Under the pieces are notes generated by a model that was not told where the DNA came from, did not search any database, and was given only the letters and a program-made list of their open reading frames with translations. This document shows, one piece after another, positions 16,519 to 25,094 of a stretch of 64,000 nucleotides of DNA; the first letter of the stretch is position 1, and every line of letters starts with the position of its first letter. This DNA is from Streptomyces apocyni (lineage in GTDB: Bacteria > Actinomycetota > Actinomycetes > Streptomycetales > Streptomycetaceae): assembly GCF_009739465.1 (NCBI RefSeq), contig NZ_WHOM01000065.1:1-64000 (forward strand), read 5' to 3'. The translations under genes and the position numbers were made by a program.

Positions 16519-17289
16519 GTGAGCCGGATTTCGGTCCGTGGATTCGCAGTGGCATCCGCCACCGCGGTCACCACCGTCGGTGCTGTCGTCGGCGTTGCCT
16601 CGGGTAACACCGACAGCGACAGCTACAACGACCTGGAGGCCACGGCGGCGGCTGGCGATGCGACGCTCCTCGCGGAGATCCCCGCAGGGCAGCAGGCAGC
16701 CGTGCAGACCGCGTCCCTGACGCAGCAGGCTGACGCCCAGGCGGCGGCAGCGGACTCCGCCGAGCAGAAGTCCGCGGAGGAGTCGGCGCGCAAGAAGGCC
16801 GCCAAGGACGCGATCGCCAAGAAGGCGGCAGCCGAGAAGAAGGCAGCCGCCGAGAAGGCCGAGCGCGAAGCCAAGGAGAAGGCCGAGCGCGAGGCCAAGG
16901 AGCGCGCGGAGGCGGAGGCCAAGGAGAAGGCCAGCCGTTCCGAGACCCGCTCCAAGACCGCCCCGTCGACGGACAACTTCGCGCAGCAGAGCTCGTACTC
17001 CATCGCCGAGGTCAAGTCGATGGCCCGGCAGATCGTCCCGGGCGACCAGTTCCAGTGCTTCAGCAACATCGTGGACCACGAGTCCAGCTGGAACTACAAG
17101 GCGACCAACCCGTCGTCCGGCGCCTACGGTCTGATGCAGGCGCTCCCGGCGGGCAAGATGTCCACCGCGGGCGCGGACTGGCAGACCAACCCGGCCACTC
17201 AGCTCAAGTGGGGCCTCGGCTACATGAACGACCGCTACGGCAGTCCGTGTGGCGCTTGGAGCTTCTGGCAGGCCAACAACTGGTACTGA
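16519..17289 (+). CDS. Secreted lytic transglycosylase-like protein with coiled-coil spacer
   Basis: A 256-residue exported protein. The first 35 residues (VSRISVRGFAVASATAVTTVGAVVGVASG) form a signal peptide. Residues 70-150 are Ala/Lys/Glu-rich and should form a long coiled coil. The last 80 residues are an SLT-type lysozyme-like domain with the catalytic Glu in VDHESSWNYKATN (about residue 188) and the family GAYGLMQALP; it ends in GAWSFWQANNWY. It should cut peptidoglycan glycan strands. GTG at 16519 fits the ribosome site better than the in-frame ATG at 16501. A hairpin terminator follows. Confidence 0.85.
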   Translation: MSRISVRGFAVASATAVTTVGAVVGVASGNTDSDSYNDLEATAAAGDATLLAEIPAGQQAAVQTASLTQQADAQAAAADSAEQKSAEESARKKAAKDAIAKKAAAEKKAAAEKAEREAKEKAEREAKERAEAEAKEKASRSETRSKTAPSTDNFAQQSSYSIAEVKSMARQIVPGDQFQCFSNIVDHESSWNYKATNPSSGAYGLMQALPAGKMSTAGADWQTNPATQLKWGLGYMNDRYGSPCGAWSFWQANNWY

Positions 17290-17321
17290 TCTGAACGATC
17301 GGGCCGGACGCTCAACTTCGT

Positions 17322-17354
17322 GAAGCCCCTCACCGTCCTTCGGTGGGGGGCTTC
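17322..17354 (+). terminator. Hairpin terminator
   Basis: 17322-17335 pairs with 17341-17354 (14 bp, one wobble) around TCCTT. It closes the transglycosylase gene. Confidence 0.88.
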
Positions 17355-17411
17355 GCGCGTGTACGGTTCCACACGAACGCAGGGGGAACGGTGGGGGGAA
17401 GAGGAAAGATC

Positions 17412-18833
17412 ATGTCGAGAGTGCCAGGCTGGCTCGGCCGCCTCGGTGAGGGGCTGAGCCGACTCGGCGAGCGCTTGGGCGAGGCTGAGCGCCGGGATGA
17501 GCCGGGCACCGCTTCGTACGACGACGAGGTGTACGCCGACGCCCGGCCCGGGTCTGTGCCGCCTCCGCCGGAGGATGCGGAACCCAAGGGTGACCGGGAA
17601 TCCAAGAGCGCGGGCGAGCAGCTGCCCGCGCCGTCCGCGCCGCCCGCCTACGCGTCGCCCGCCCCCGCGCCGTCCGCCGCGCCGCGGCCCGACCCGGTCA
17701 CGGCGATCCCGTGGGGCATCCGGGTCGCCGCCGAGGCCGCCTGGCGGCTGGTCGTCCTGGCGGGGCTCGTCTGGGTGCTGATGAAGATCGTCGGCGCGGT
17801 GCAACTGGTCGTGCTGTCCTTCGTGGCCGCGATGCTGATCACCGCGCTGCTCCAGCCCATGGTGGCCAGGCTGCGCCGGTTCGGGCTGCCGCATGGCCTG
17901 GCGACCGCCGTCACCTTCATCACGGGATTCGTGGTGATCGGTCTGGTCGGCTGGTTCGTGGTCTGGCAGGTCATGGAGAACGTCGACAATCTCGCGCGCC
18001 AGGTCCAGAACGGCATCGAGGAGATGCAGAACTGGCTGATCGACGGCCCGTTCCACGTCACCGAGGACCAGATCAACAACGTCGCCAAGAGCCTCAGTGA
18101 CGCCGTCGGCAGCAACGCCAGGGAGCTCACCGAGGCGGGACTCGAGGGCGTCACGGTGGTGCTGGAGATCCTCACCGGCATCGTGCTCGCGATGTTCTCG
18201 ACGCTCTTCCTGCTCTACGACGGCAAGACCATCTGGAAGTGGTCGCTCAAGCTGGTGCCCGCCGAGGCCAGGCCCGGCGTCGCGGGTGCGGGGCCGCGCG
18301 CGTGGAAGACGCTCACCGCCTACGTACGCGGCACGGTCATCGTGGCGCTGATCGACGCGGTGTTCATCGGCATCGGCATCTGGTTCCTCGATGTCCCGAT
18401 GGCCGTCCCGCTCGCCGTCTTCATCTTCCTGTTCGCCTTCATCCCGATCGTGGGTGCGGTGGTCTCCGGCGCCTTGGCGGTGCTGGTGGCGCTGGTGACC
18501 CAGGGGCCCGGTACGGCGCTGCTGGCGCTGGCCGTGGTGTTCGCGGTGCAGCAGATCGAGAGCCATGTGCTGCAGCCCTTCATCCTGGGCCGCGCGGTAC
18601 GGGTGCACCCGCTCGCCGTCGTCCTGGCGGTCGCGGCGGGCGCGCTCGTCGCGGGCATCAGCGGGGCGGTGGTCGCCGTACCGATGGTGGCGGTGATCAA
18701 CACCGTCGTCGGCTATCTCCGCGTCCACGCGCGCGAGGAGGCGATGAAGGCCACGCCTGGGCCGCATGGCGCCACCATCGTGGCGGTCGCCCCGGTCCTC
18801 CCGGAACGCGCCAGTACCAACAACAATCCCTGA
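17412..18833 (+). CDS. AI-2E-family transporter (PerM-like membrane protein)
   Basis: A 473-residue integral membrane protein. A hydrophilic Pro/Ala-rich cytoplasmic N-terminus (about 115 residues) precedes seven or eight hydrophobic helices. The family pattern is clear: paired N-terminal helices ending in LITALLQPMVARLRRFGLPHGLA, a soluble helical insert with MENVDNLARQVQNGIEEMQNWL, and the conserved QQIESHVLQPFILGRAVRVHPLAVVLAV. The group includes exporters of autoinducer-2 and sodium antiporters, so the cargo is unknown. The ATG at 17412 follows GAGGAAAG. The terminator with the converging ahpD gene is shared. Confidence 0.87.
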   Translation: MSRVPGWLGRLGEGLSRLGERLGEAERRDEPGTASYDDEVYADARPGSVPPPPEDAEPKGDRESKSAGEQLPAPSAPPAYASPAPAPSAAPRPDPVTAIPWGIRVAAEAAWRLVVLAGLVWVLMKIVGAVQLVVLSFVAAMLITALLQPMVARLRRFGLPHGLATAVTFITGFVVIGLVGWFVVWQVMENVDNLARQVQNGIEEMQNWLIDGPFHVTEDQINNVAKSLSDAVGSNARELTEAGLEGVTVVLEILTGIVLAMFSTLFLLYDGKTIWKWSLKLVPAEARPGVAGAGPRAWKTLTAYVRGTVIVALIDAVFIGIGIWFLDVPMAVPLAVFIFLFAFIPIVGAVVSGALAVLVALVTQGPGTALLALAVVFAVQQIESHVLQPFILGRAVRVHPLAVVLAVAAGALVAGISGAVVAVPMVAVINTVVGYLRVHAREEAMKATPGPHGATIVAVAPVLPERASTNNNP

Positions 18834-18854
18834 GCACGACGCGCCGACGCACCA

Positions 18855-18902
18855 ACGCCGATCGCCGGCCGGGCTCGAGGGAGCCCGACCGGCGATCGGC
18901 GT
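18855..18902. terminator. Bidirectional terminator with 22-bp arms
   Basis: 18855-18876 and 18881-18902 are complementary except for one mismatch, with a GAGG loop, between the convergent AI-2E and ahpD genes. Confidence 0.93.
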
Positions 18903-18945
18903 ACAGCGTCGTACAGCGGTGTACGGGGAGGGGAGACGCGGCGGA

Positions 18946-19479
18946 TCAGGCCGCCAGCGTCGCCTCGGTGTCCAGCGTGGCACCCACGGCCTGGATGACG
19001 GCGGCGATCTTGACCGCCTCCTGGATCGTCTCGCGGTCCATGCCCGCCTTGCGCAGCACCTGCTCGTGCGAGTCTAGGCACTGCCCACAGCCGTTGATCG
19101 CGGAGACCGCGAGCGACCACAGCTCGAAGTCGACCTTCTCGACGCCCGGGTTGCCGATGACGTTCATCCGCAGACCGGCGCGCATCGTCCCGTACTCCGG
19201 GTCGGAGAGCAGGTGACGCGTGCGGTAGAAGACGTTGTTCATCGCCATGATCGCGGCGGCGGACTTCGCGGCGGTGTACGCCTCGGCCGACAGGTTCGCC
19301 TTGGCCTCCGGCTCCAGCTCGCGCAGCACCTTGGGGGAGCGGGACGCGATCGCGCAGGCGAGCACGGTGCCCCACAGCTGCTGCTGCGGCAGGTCGGAGT
19401 TGCCGATCACCGAACCGAGGTTCAGCTTCAGGTCCTTGGCGTAGTCCGGTACAGCGGACTTCAGTTCGTCGAGAGCCAT
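18946..19479 (-). CDS. ahpD: Alkyl hydroperoxidase AhpD
   Basis: A 177-residue helical protein with the active-site Cys pair in CGQC (131-134) and His138. With AhpC it detoxifies peroxides; in mycobacteria it passes reducing power from lipoamide proteins to AhpC. It lies 15 bases behind ahpC in the same direction and must be co-transcribed with it. Length and motif match the family fully. Confidence 0.95.
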   Translation of the reverse strand: MALDELKSAVPDYAKDLKLNLGSVIGNSDLPQQQLWGTVLACAIASRSPKVLRELEPEAKANLSAEAYTAAKSAAAIMAMNNVFYRTRHLLSDPEYGTMRAGLRMNVIGNPGVEKVDFELWSLAVSAINGCGQCLDSHEQVLRKAGMDRETIQEAVKIAAVIQAVGATLDTEATLAA

Positions 19480-19494
19480 CTCAGTTCCGTCCGC

Positions 19495-20049
19495 TCACTC
19501 GCCGGAGAGGAGCGCGACCGGGTCCAGGGTGCTCTCGCCCTGGGTCCAGTTGCACGGGCAGAGCTCGTCGGTCTGCAGCGCGTCCAGGACCCGCAGGACC
19601 TCCTTGGGGTTACGGCCGACGGAACCGGCGGTCACCATGGAGAACTGGATCTCGTTGTTCTGGTCGACGATGAAGACGGCACGCTGGGCGAAGCCGTCAG
19701 CGCCCTCGACGCCGCAGTCGCGCATCAGCTCGTGCTTGGAGTCGGCCAGCATCGGGAACGGCAGGTCACGCAGGTCGGCGTGGTCCTTGCGCCAGGCGTG
19801 GTGCACGAACTCGGAGTCACCGGAGACGCCCAGGATCTGCGCGTCGCGGTCGGCGAACTCCTCGTTCAGCTTGCCGAAGGCGGCGATCTCGGTCGGGCAG
19901 ACGAAGGTGAAGTCCTTCGGCCAGAAGAACACCACGCGCCACTTGCCCTCGTAGGACTTGTGGTCGATCTGCGCGAACTCCTTGCCGCTCTCAAGCGACA
20001 CGCAGGCGGTCAGGTCGTAGGTGGGGAACTTGTCACCGACAGTGAGCAC
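19495..20049 (-). CDS. ahpC: Alkyl hydroperoxide reductase AhpC (2-Cys peroxiredoxin)
   Basis: A 184-residue peroxiredoxin. The peroxidatic Cys51 is in DFTFVCPTE; Cys164 and Cys166 of ELCPCNW supply the resolving thiol. It reduces hydrogen and organic peroxides in the cytoplasm. It starts with GTG after AAGGAG. It heads the ahpC-ahpD operon, is divergent from oxyR, and a GC-rich palindrome lies 20 bases upstream of its start. Confidence 0.96.
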   Translation of the reverse strand: MLTVGDKFPTYDLTACVSLESGKEFAQIDHKSYEGKWRVVFFWPKDFTFVCPTEIAAFGKLNEEFADRDAQILGVSGDSEFVHHAWRKDHADLRDLPFPMLADSKHELMRDCGVEGADGFAQRAVFIVDQNNEIQFSMVTAGSVGRNPKEVLRVLDALQTDELCPCNWTQGESTLDPVALLSGE

Positions 20050-20068
20050 TCAGCTCTCCTTGCAGCAT

Positions 20069-20092
20069 GGGAAGCCCGATATCGGGCTTTCC
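20069..20092. promoter_or_regulatory. Palindrome in the ahpC-oxyR intergenic region
   Basis: AAGCCCGATATCGGGCTT (20072-20089) is a perfect 18-bp palindrome, extended by two more pairs after one mismatch on each side. It lies 20-43 bases upstream of the ahpC start. It could be an operator or a leader hairpin. AT-rich ATAG/CTAG elements more typical of OxyR contact lie at 20134-20151. Confidence 0.6.
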
Positions 20093-20182
20093 GGGAGGGT
20101 TGGACGGATGGAGATCTTGACACGACGTGCATTGATAGCAGAAATAGCTAGACTCGGTCATCGCGATCGGAGGTGGTTATCA

Positions 20183-21184
20183 GTGGCCGGTAGTAATGCC
20201 CGTAGTAATGCCCATGCCCGCGGTAGCGCCCGTAGTGGCGCCAGCAGCCGGGTGAAGCAGCCGAGCCTGGCGCAGCTGCGCGCGTTCGCGGCCGTCGCGG
20301 AGCATCTGCACTTCCGGGACGCGGCCGCGGCGATCGGCATGAGCCAGCCCGCGCTGTCCGGAGCGGTCTCGGCGCTGGAGGAACTGCTCGGCGTGCGGCT
20401 GCTTGAGCGTACGACGCGGAAGGTGCTGCTCTCGCCCGCGGGGGAGCGGCTCGCGGTACGGGCGCAGGGCGTGCTCGCGGCCGTGGGGGCGCTGATGGAG
20501 GAGGCCGAGGCGGTACGGGGGCCGTTCACCGGGGTGCTGCGGCTGGGGGTGATCCCGACGGTGGCGCCGTATCTGCTGCCGACCGTGCTGCGGCTGGTGC
20601 ATGAGCGGTATCCGGAGCTTGACCTTGAGGTGCATGAGGAGCAGACGTCGTCGCTCCTTGACGGGTTGCAGTCCGGGCGGCTGGATCTGCTGCTGCTCGC
20701 GGTGCCGCTCGGGGCGCCGGGGGTGAGCGAACTCCCGTTGTTCGACGAGGACTTCGTGCTGGTCACGCCGCTCGACCACTGGCTCGGCGGGCGGGAGGGG
20801 ATTCCCCGGGAGGCGCTGCGGTCGCTGAACCTGCTGCTGCTGGACGAGGGGCACTGTCTGCGCGATCAGGCGCTGGACATCTGCCGGGAGGCGGGGCGCG
20901 GGGATGTGCCGGTGTCCACGACCGCGGCGGGGCTTTCGACGCTGGTGCAGCTGGTGGCGGGCGGGCTCGGGGTGACGCTGCTGCCGCGCACCGCGGTGAC
21001 GGTGGAGACCAGCCGCAGCAGCCAGCTGCTCACCGGGTACTTCGCGGAGCCCGCGCCCACGCGACGGATCGCCCTCGCGATGCGTACGGGGGCGGCGCGG
21101 GCGGCGGAGTACGAGGAGCTGGCGGCGGAGCTGCGGGTGGCGCTGCGGACGCTGCCGGTGCGGACGGTCGCGGACGGCGGCTAG
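20183..21184 (+). CDS. oxyR: Peroxide-sensing LysR-type regulator OxyR
   Basis: A 333-residue LysR-type activator. The helix-turn-helix is at about 40-62 (HFRDAAAAIGMSQPALSGAVSALEELLG). The redox centre is DEGHCLRDQALDIC with Cys225 and Cys234, the nine-residue spacing of the Cys199-Cys208 pair of E. coli OxyR. It should activate ahpCD after oxidation. The first 25 residues are a low-complexity Ser/Ala/Arg/Asn stretch from short DNA repeats (GTAGTAATGCCC). GGAGG (20169-20173) sits 9 bases before the GTG at 20183. Confidence 0.94.
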   Translation: MAGSNARSNAHARGSARSGASSRVKQPSLAQLRAFAAVAEHLHFRDAAAAIGMSQPALSGAVSALEELLGVRLLERTTRKVLLSPAGERLAVRAQGVLAAVGALMEEAEAVRGPFTGVLRLGVIPTVAPYLLPTVLRLVHERYPELDLEVHEEQTSSLLDGLQSGRLDLLLLAVPLGAPGVSELPLFDEDFVLVTPLDHWLGGREGIPREALRSLNLLLLDEGHCLRDQALDICREAGRGDVPVSTTAAGLSTLVQLVAGGLGVTLLPRTAVTVETSRSSQLLTGYFAEPAPTRRIALAMRTGAARAAEYEELAAELRVALRTLPVRTVADGG

Positions 21185-21198
21185 GGGAGACGCCCCTT

Positions 21199-21227
21199 AG
21201 CCGGGCTCCCGTGGCGGAAGCCCGGCT
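21199..21227. terminator. Hairpin between oxyR and the ABC permease gene
   Basis: AGCCGGGCT (21199-21207) pairs with AGCCCGGCT (21219-21227). It serves two converging genes. Confidence 0.75.
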
Positions 21228-21234
21228 GGCGCGC

Positions 21235-23619
21235 TCACTCCGTACGCAGCCCGTCCGGGCGCATCAGCCGCAGCAGCGGCGGCAGGCTGAGGCCCGTGAC
21301 CAGGAGCACCACGCCCGCGCCGATGCCCGCCATCGCGGCCACCCCGGCCCAGTCGACCGCGATCGAGGCGGCCGCCATCTTCAGCAGTACGGCGCCCAGC
21401 GTGATGCCCACCACGGTCGCCAGGACCAGGCCCAGGGCGATCGGGACCGCCGTCTGCCACAGGACCGACAGACACAGCGTCCGGCGCCGGGTGCCGAAGG
21501 CCACCAGGGCCGACAACAGCTTCTTGCGCTCGCGCAGTTGCTCCAGCTGGGACACCAGGAGACTCACACCGATCAGCAGCATCACACAGGTGGCCCCGAT
21601 GAACAGGCCCTTGCGGACGGTGCGGAAGTCGTCGTCCACCTGCGTCGCCTGCAACTCGTACGTCCTGGTGTACGGCCCGGCCATCGCGGCGGCGTTGCGT
21701 ACGTGCTCGCGCACGTCTGGCACCGACTCGTCGATCTGGACGTAGATCTCGCCCCTGAGGGTGCTGGTGGCCTCCTGCGGCAGTGCCCCGGTCGTGACCA
21801 GCAGTCCGCCGGTGATGTTGCCCATCGGGTCCTCGACGGCGGTGGCCGCGCGCACCGAGGCGGGTACCGTCCACGGGGGCGCCTCGGTGTCATCGGAGCC
21901 CCAGATCGGTTCGAAGTACAGCTTGGTGCCCGGCTTGGCCAGCTCGCGGGACTCGCCGTCCACGGCGAACACGTCGCCGTCGCGGCACGACGGCAGTTTC
22001 GCCATCAGGCCGAGCACCGCACAGCTTCCGACGGTGACCTGGGCTTCGGAGTCCTCGGAGGTGGGCTTGGCGCTCACCCAGGTGGAGGCGTGCGGCATGG
22101 TGCGCCGTACACCGTCGGCGGCGCGGAGCCTGCTGTCGGTCTCGGCCAGCCCCTCGGTGGCGGAACTGTCACCGCGCGGGCTGACGACCATCTGAGCCTG
22201 CGAGCGGTCGACGCCGGTCGGCTCGACGTAGTCGTCCTCGACCCCGGCGAACAGCATCTGGAGCGCGATCGCCCCGGCCACCGCGACCGCGATGCCATTG
22301 ACCATCCGGGCCGCCGTGCCACTGCTCAACTGGAGTCGCCTGACCGCAAGTTGCCAGGAGAGCCCGCCGCCGCCCAGGCGGTTGACGCAGGCCTCGACCA
22401 GCCATGGCAGCAGTGCCGTGATGCCGATCAGGATCAGCACCACTCCGCAGGTGACCATCCACTGGTTGAAGTCGCCGTTGCCGTCGCCCTGCCCGAACAT
22501 CGGGTAGAGCAGCCCGACACCGGCCACCGGAAGCAGCAGCCGCCACCACAGGCGGCGCCGGGACGGCTTCGCGGTACGTACGACACCGAGCGGCTCGATC
22601 ACCACACCGCGCAGCGCGAACAGCGTCACCGCGACCGCCGACGCGGGCACCGTGACCGCGACCAGCAGCACCAGCAGGAGTGAGGGGTCCAGATCGTGCG
22701 AGAAGACCGTGACGTAGTCGAGCCGCACCTGGCCCGCGAGCTGCCGGGCGGCCAGGAAGAGCCCGGCGCCGATCAGCAGCCCGATCAGCGCCCCGGCGAA
22801 CGCCTCGCCCGCAGCGGTCCTGCGCACCATCTGGCCGTCCGCGCCGACCAGCCGCAGCGCGGCCAGCCTGCGGTCACGGCGGTCGCCGCCGAAACGTACG
22901 GCCGCGGCGATGAACACACCGACCGGCATCAGCAGGACAACGAACATCACGACGACGAGCAGCACCAGGACCGGGCCCATCGGCCGGTCGGTCCGCACCT
23001 CCCCGAAGGAGTCGATCCGGCCGTCCGCGCCGTTCTCCGGGGAGGCCCCCGGGATGTCCGCCCCGACGTAGTACGCGAGTTCACCGGGGCCGACCAGTCC
23101 GTCGTCGGCGATGGTGCCGACGACGTCGTAGTCCAGCCGTCGGGCGAGTAGCTCGCCGTCGGAGGACGTCAGGAGGTCGCGCAGCGCGGGCGAGACGACC
23201 ATCTCGCCGGGTTTCGGGAGCGCGTTGAGGCCGGGTGGCACCGGGGCGCGCGGGCCCTCGGGCTGGAGCATGCGGCCGCGTACGCTCTGATTCCGGAACT
23301 CGGTGTCGACGCGAGTGAAGAGCAGCGTGTCGTCCGCCGCCTTGTCGAGCGTGTCGCCGTACCGCAGTTCGCTGCGGTCCATCTCCCGGTCGTGGCGGCC
23401 CTGGAGGGCGTTCGGGAGCGCGGTGGTGACCAGCAGCAGGGCCACGCCGAGACCGACGCCGACGGCGGTCAGCAGCGTACGGAACCAGCCTTCGCGGCCG
23501 CCCGCGACGGCGAACCGTAGGCCGATGCCCAGGTCGCGGAGCCAGGATCCGACTAGGCCGGGGGGCGTGGGTGCCCGGGACTCGTGGGGCGCGGTGGGTG
23601 GAGGTGACAGCGTGGTCAT
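21235..23619 (-). CDS. ABC transporter permease with two FtsX-type domains
   Basis: A 794-residue membrane protein with about ten hydrophobic helices. Two FtsX/MacB-type permease units are visible: one near residues 290-400, with LLVVVMFVVLLMPVGVFIAAAVRFGGDRRDRRLAALRLVGA as its start, and one at the C-terminus. The extracytoplasmic segments are large. Its start overlaps the stop of the ATPase gene by four bases (ATGA), so the two are translated together. Such pairs export peptides or lipids or sense antibiotics; the substrate here is unknown. Confidence 0.86.
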   Translation of the reverse strand: MTTLSPPPTAPHESRAPTPPGLVGSWLRDLGIGLRFAVAGGREGWFRTLLTAVGVGLGVALLLVTTALPNALQGRHDREMDRSELRYGDTLDKAADDTLLFTRVDTEFRNQSVRGRMLQPEGPRAPVPPGLNALPKPGEMVVSPALRDLLTSSDGELLARRLDYDVVGTIADDGLVGPGELAYYVGADIPGASPENGADGRIDSFGEVRTDRPMGPVLVLLVVVMFVVLLMPVGVFIAAAVRFGGDRRDRRLAALRLVGADGQMVRRTAAGEAFAGALIGLLIGAGLFLAARQLAGQVRLDYVTVFSHDLDPSLLLVLLVAVTVPASAVAVTLFALRGVVIEPLGVVRTAKPSRRRLWWRLLLPVAGVGLLYPMFGQGDGNGDFNQWMVTCGVVLILIGITALLPWLVEACVNRLGGGGLSWQLAVRRLQLSSGTAARMVNGIAVAVAGAIALQMLFAGVEDDYVEPTGVDRSQAQMVVSPRGDSSATEGLAETDSRLRAADGVRRTMPHASTWVSAKPTSEDSEAQVTVGSCAVLGLMAKLPSCRDGDVFAVDGESRELAKPGTKLYFEPIWGSDDTEAPPWTVPASVRAATAVEDPMGNITGGLLVTTGALPQEATSTLRGEIYVQIDESVPDVREHVRNAAAMAGPYTRTYELQATQVDDDFRTVRKGLFIGATCVMLLIGVSLLVSQLEQLRERKKLLSALVAFGTRRRTLCLSVLWQTAVPIALGLVLATVVGITLGAVLLKMAAASIAVDWAGVAAMAGIGAGVVLLVTGLSLPPLLRLMRPDGLRTE

Positions 23620-24302
23620 ATGGCCCGCTCCATGTCCCGGGACCGGCCGTCGCGTACGACGATCTCGCGGTCCGAGTACGCGGCGACCCGCGTCTCGTGC
23701 GTGACCAGGACGACGGCCGCGTTGGTGGACCGGGCGGCCTCGGTGAGCAGCTCCATCACGCGCTCGCCGTTGAGCGAGTCCAGCGCGCCGGTCGGCTCGT
23801 CGGCGAAGATCAGCCGAGGGCCGCTGACCAGGGCGCGGGCGATCGCGACGCGCTGGCCCTGACCGCCGGAGACCTCGCCGGGGCGCTTGCCCTTGAGGTC
23901 GTCGACCTCCAGGCGTTCCATCCAGCCGAGCGCGGTGCGCTCGGCTGCCTTGCGTCCCGCGCCGGTCAGCCGCAGCGGCAGCGCGACGTTCTCGACGCAG
24001 GTCAGCTCGGGCACCAGCTGGCCGAACTGGAAGACGAAGCCGAACTCGGTGCGGCGCAGGGCGCTGCGCTCGGCGTCACTCATCGCGGACAGTTCGCGGC
24101 CGTTGTAGAGGATCGTGCCCGAGTCGGGCGTGACGATCCCGGCGAGGCAGTGCAGCAGCGTCGACTTGCCGGACCCTGAGGGGCCCATCACGGCGACGAT
24201 CTCGCCAGCGTGGATGGAGAACTCCGCGCCGTCCAGCGCGTGGGTCGGGCCGTACGCCTTGCGCAGGTCACGGGCGGTGAGGAGGGCACCGGCGGGGGTC
24301 AT
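23616..24302 (-). CDS. ABC transporter ATP-binding protein (LolD/MacB type)
   Basis: A 228-residue ATPase. Walker A GPSGSGKST (about 37-45), Q-loop FQFGQLVPELT, signature SGGQGQR, Walker B LIFADEPTGALDS and the H-loop VTHE are all intact. The long stretch between D-loop and H-loop is as in MacB/LolD proteins. The ATG at 24302 overlaps the PadR stop (ATGA). It powers the adjacent FtsX-type permease. Confidence 0.93.
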   Translation of the reverse strand: MTPAGALLTARDLRKAYGPTHALDGAEFSIHAGEIVAVMGPSGSGKSTLLHCLAGIVTPDSGTILYNGRELSAMSDAERSALRRTEFGFVFQFGQLVPELTCVENVALPLRLTGAGRKAAERTALGWMERLEVDDLKGKRPGEVSGGQGQRVAIARALVSGPRLIFADEPTGALDSLNGERVMELLTEAARSTNAAVVLVTHETRVAAYSDREIVVRDGRSRDMERAI

Positions 24303-24823
24303 GCGCCGACCGCCTTTCCGAGCTTGTCGAGACGGGCGGCGGTCAGTTCCAGCCACCGCAGGTCGGCTTCGAGGTGGAACAGCGCGTGGTCGCAGATCAG
24401 CTGGTCGGCGAGGTCGCCCCGGCGCTTGCGGTCGGTGAGGACGCGCATCATGCGCAGGTGCTCGGCGCGCTGAGTGTCCAGCAGGTCGGCGGCGTCCCGG
24501 CCGGTGAGCAGGGCGAGTACGACCTTGGTGTAGAGCGTCGAGCTCAGATACGGCTCGGGCTTCTCCGGCGTCGCGAGCCAGGCGCCGACGTCGGTGATGC
24601 CCGCCTCGGTGATGGCGTACCGCTTGCGCTCGGGGCCGTCACCGGCCTCTATGCCGTCGACCTCCACGAGGCCGTTCTTCAGGAGCCGCGACATGGTCGA
24701 GTAGACCTGCCCGTAGTGCAGGGGCTTGTCGTGGCCGAACTTCTCGTCGAAGGCGCGCTTGAGGTCGTAGCCGTGGCGCGGGCCGGACTCCAGGAGTCCG
24801 AGCAGGGTGTGACCAATGGACAT
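24299..24823 (-). CDS. PadR-family transcriptional regulator
   Basis: A 174-residue regulator. The winged-helix domain (1-85) shows the family text LLGLLESGPRHGYDLKRAF and YGQVYSTMSRLLKNGLVEV; the rest is a helical dimerisation region. First gene of a three-gene operon in which each stop overlaps the next start, so it very likely controls the ABC transporter and itself, as LmrA/PadR-type repressors do for drug exporters. A pair of 16-bp direct repeats with GTATAC palindromes lies 16-57 bases upstream of its start. Confidence 0.9.
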   Translation of the reverse strand: MSIGHTLLGLLESGPRHGYDLKRAFDEKFGHDKPLHYGQVYSTMSRLLKNGLVEVDGIEAGDGPERKRYAITEAGITDVGAWLATPEKPEPYLSSTLYTKVVLALLTGRDAADLLDTQRAEHLRMMRVLTDRKRRGDLADQLICDHALFHLEADLRWLELTAARLDKLGKAVGA

Positions 24824-24832
24824 GCAGGAGAC

Positions 24833-24880
24833 TGTACACGGGGTGTATACGTCGCATGTATACCCGGGGTGTATACGTCG
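24833..24880. promoter_or_regulatory. PadR operator candidate: GTATAC-containing repeats
   Basis: CGGGGTGTATACGTCG occurs at 24839-24854 and again at 24865-24880, 26 bp apart. A third ATGTATAC lies between them and TGTACAC just before. The repeats sit in the promoter region of the PadR-ABC operon. Confidence 0.7.
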
Positions 24881-25046
24881 GGTGTCCGATGCTGGAGCCC
24901 GTGGTTTCCGGTGCGAGACCGCTCACATGTACGAGTTGTGGGCAACCCTTCGGGGCGTTCAGGAGTCGGTTCCTTTGAGGGCGGGTGCTGATTGTCACGT
25001 CCACAAAAGACCGGATCGCATGTCGTTTGTCCCTATCGCCGGTGTT

Positions 25047-25059
25047 AGCTTTCAAAGCT
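25047..25059. promoter_or_regulatory. Palindrome upstream of the penicillin-binding protein gene
   Basis: AGCTTTCAAAGCT is a 13-base palindrome, lengthened by a near-match TT/GA on its sides. It lies 36 bases before the start codon. Confidence 0.4.
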
Positions 25060-25094
25060 GACCGGGGGACCACAGTGACTGGAGCAGCGGGCTA

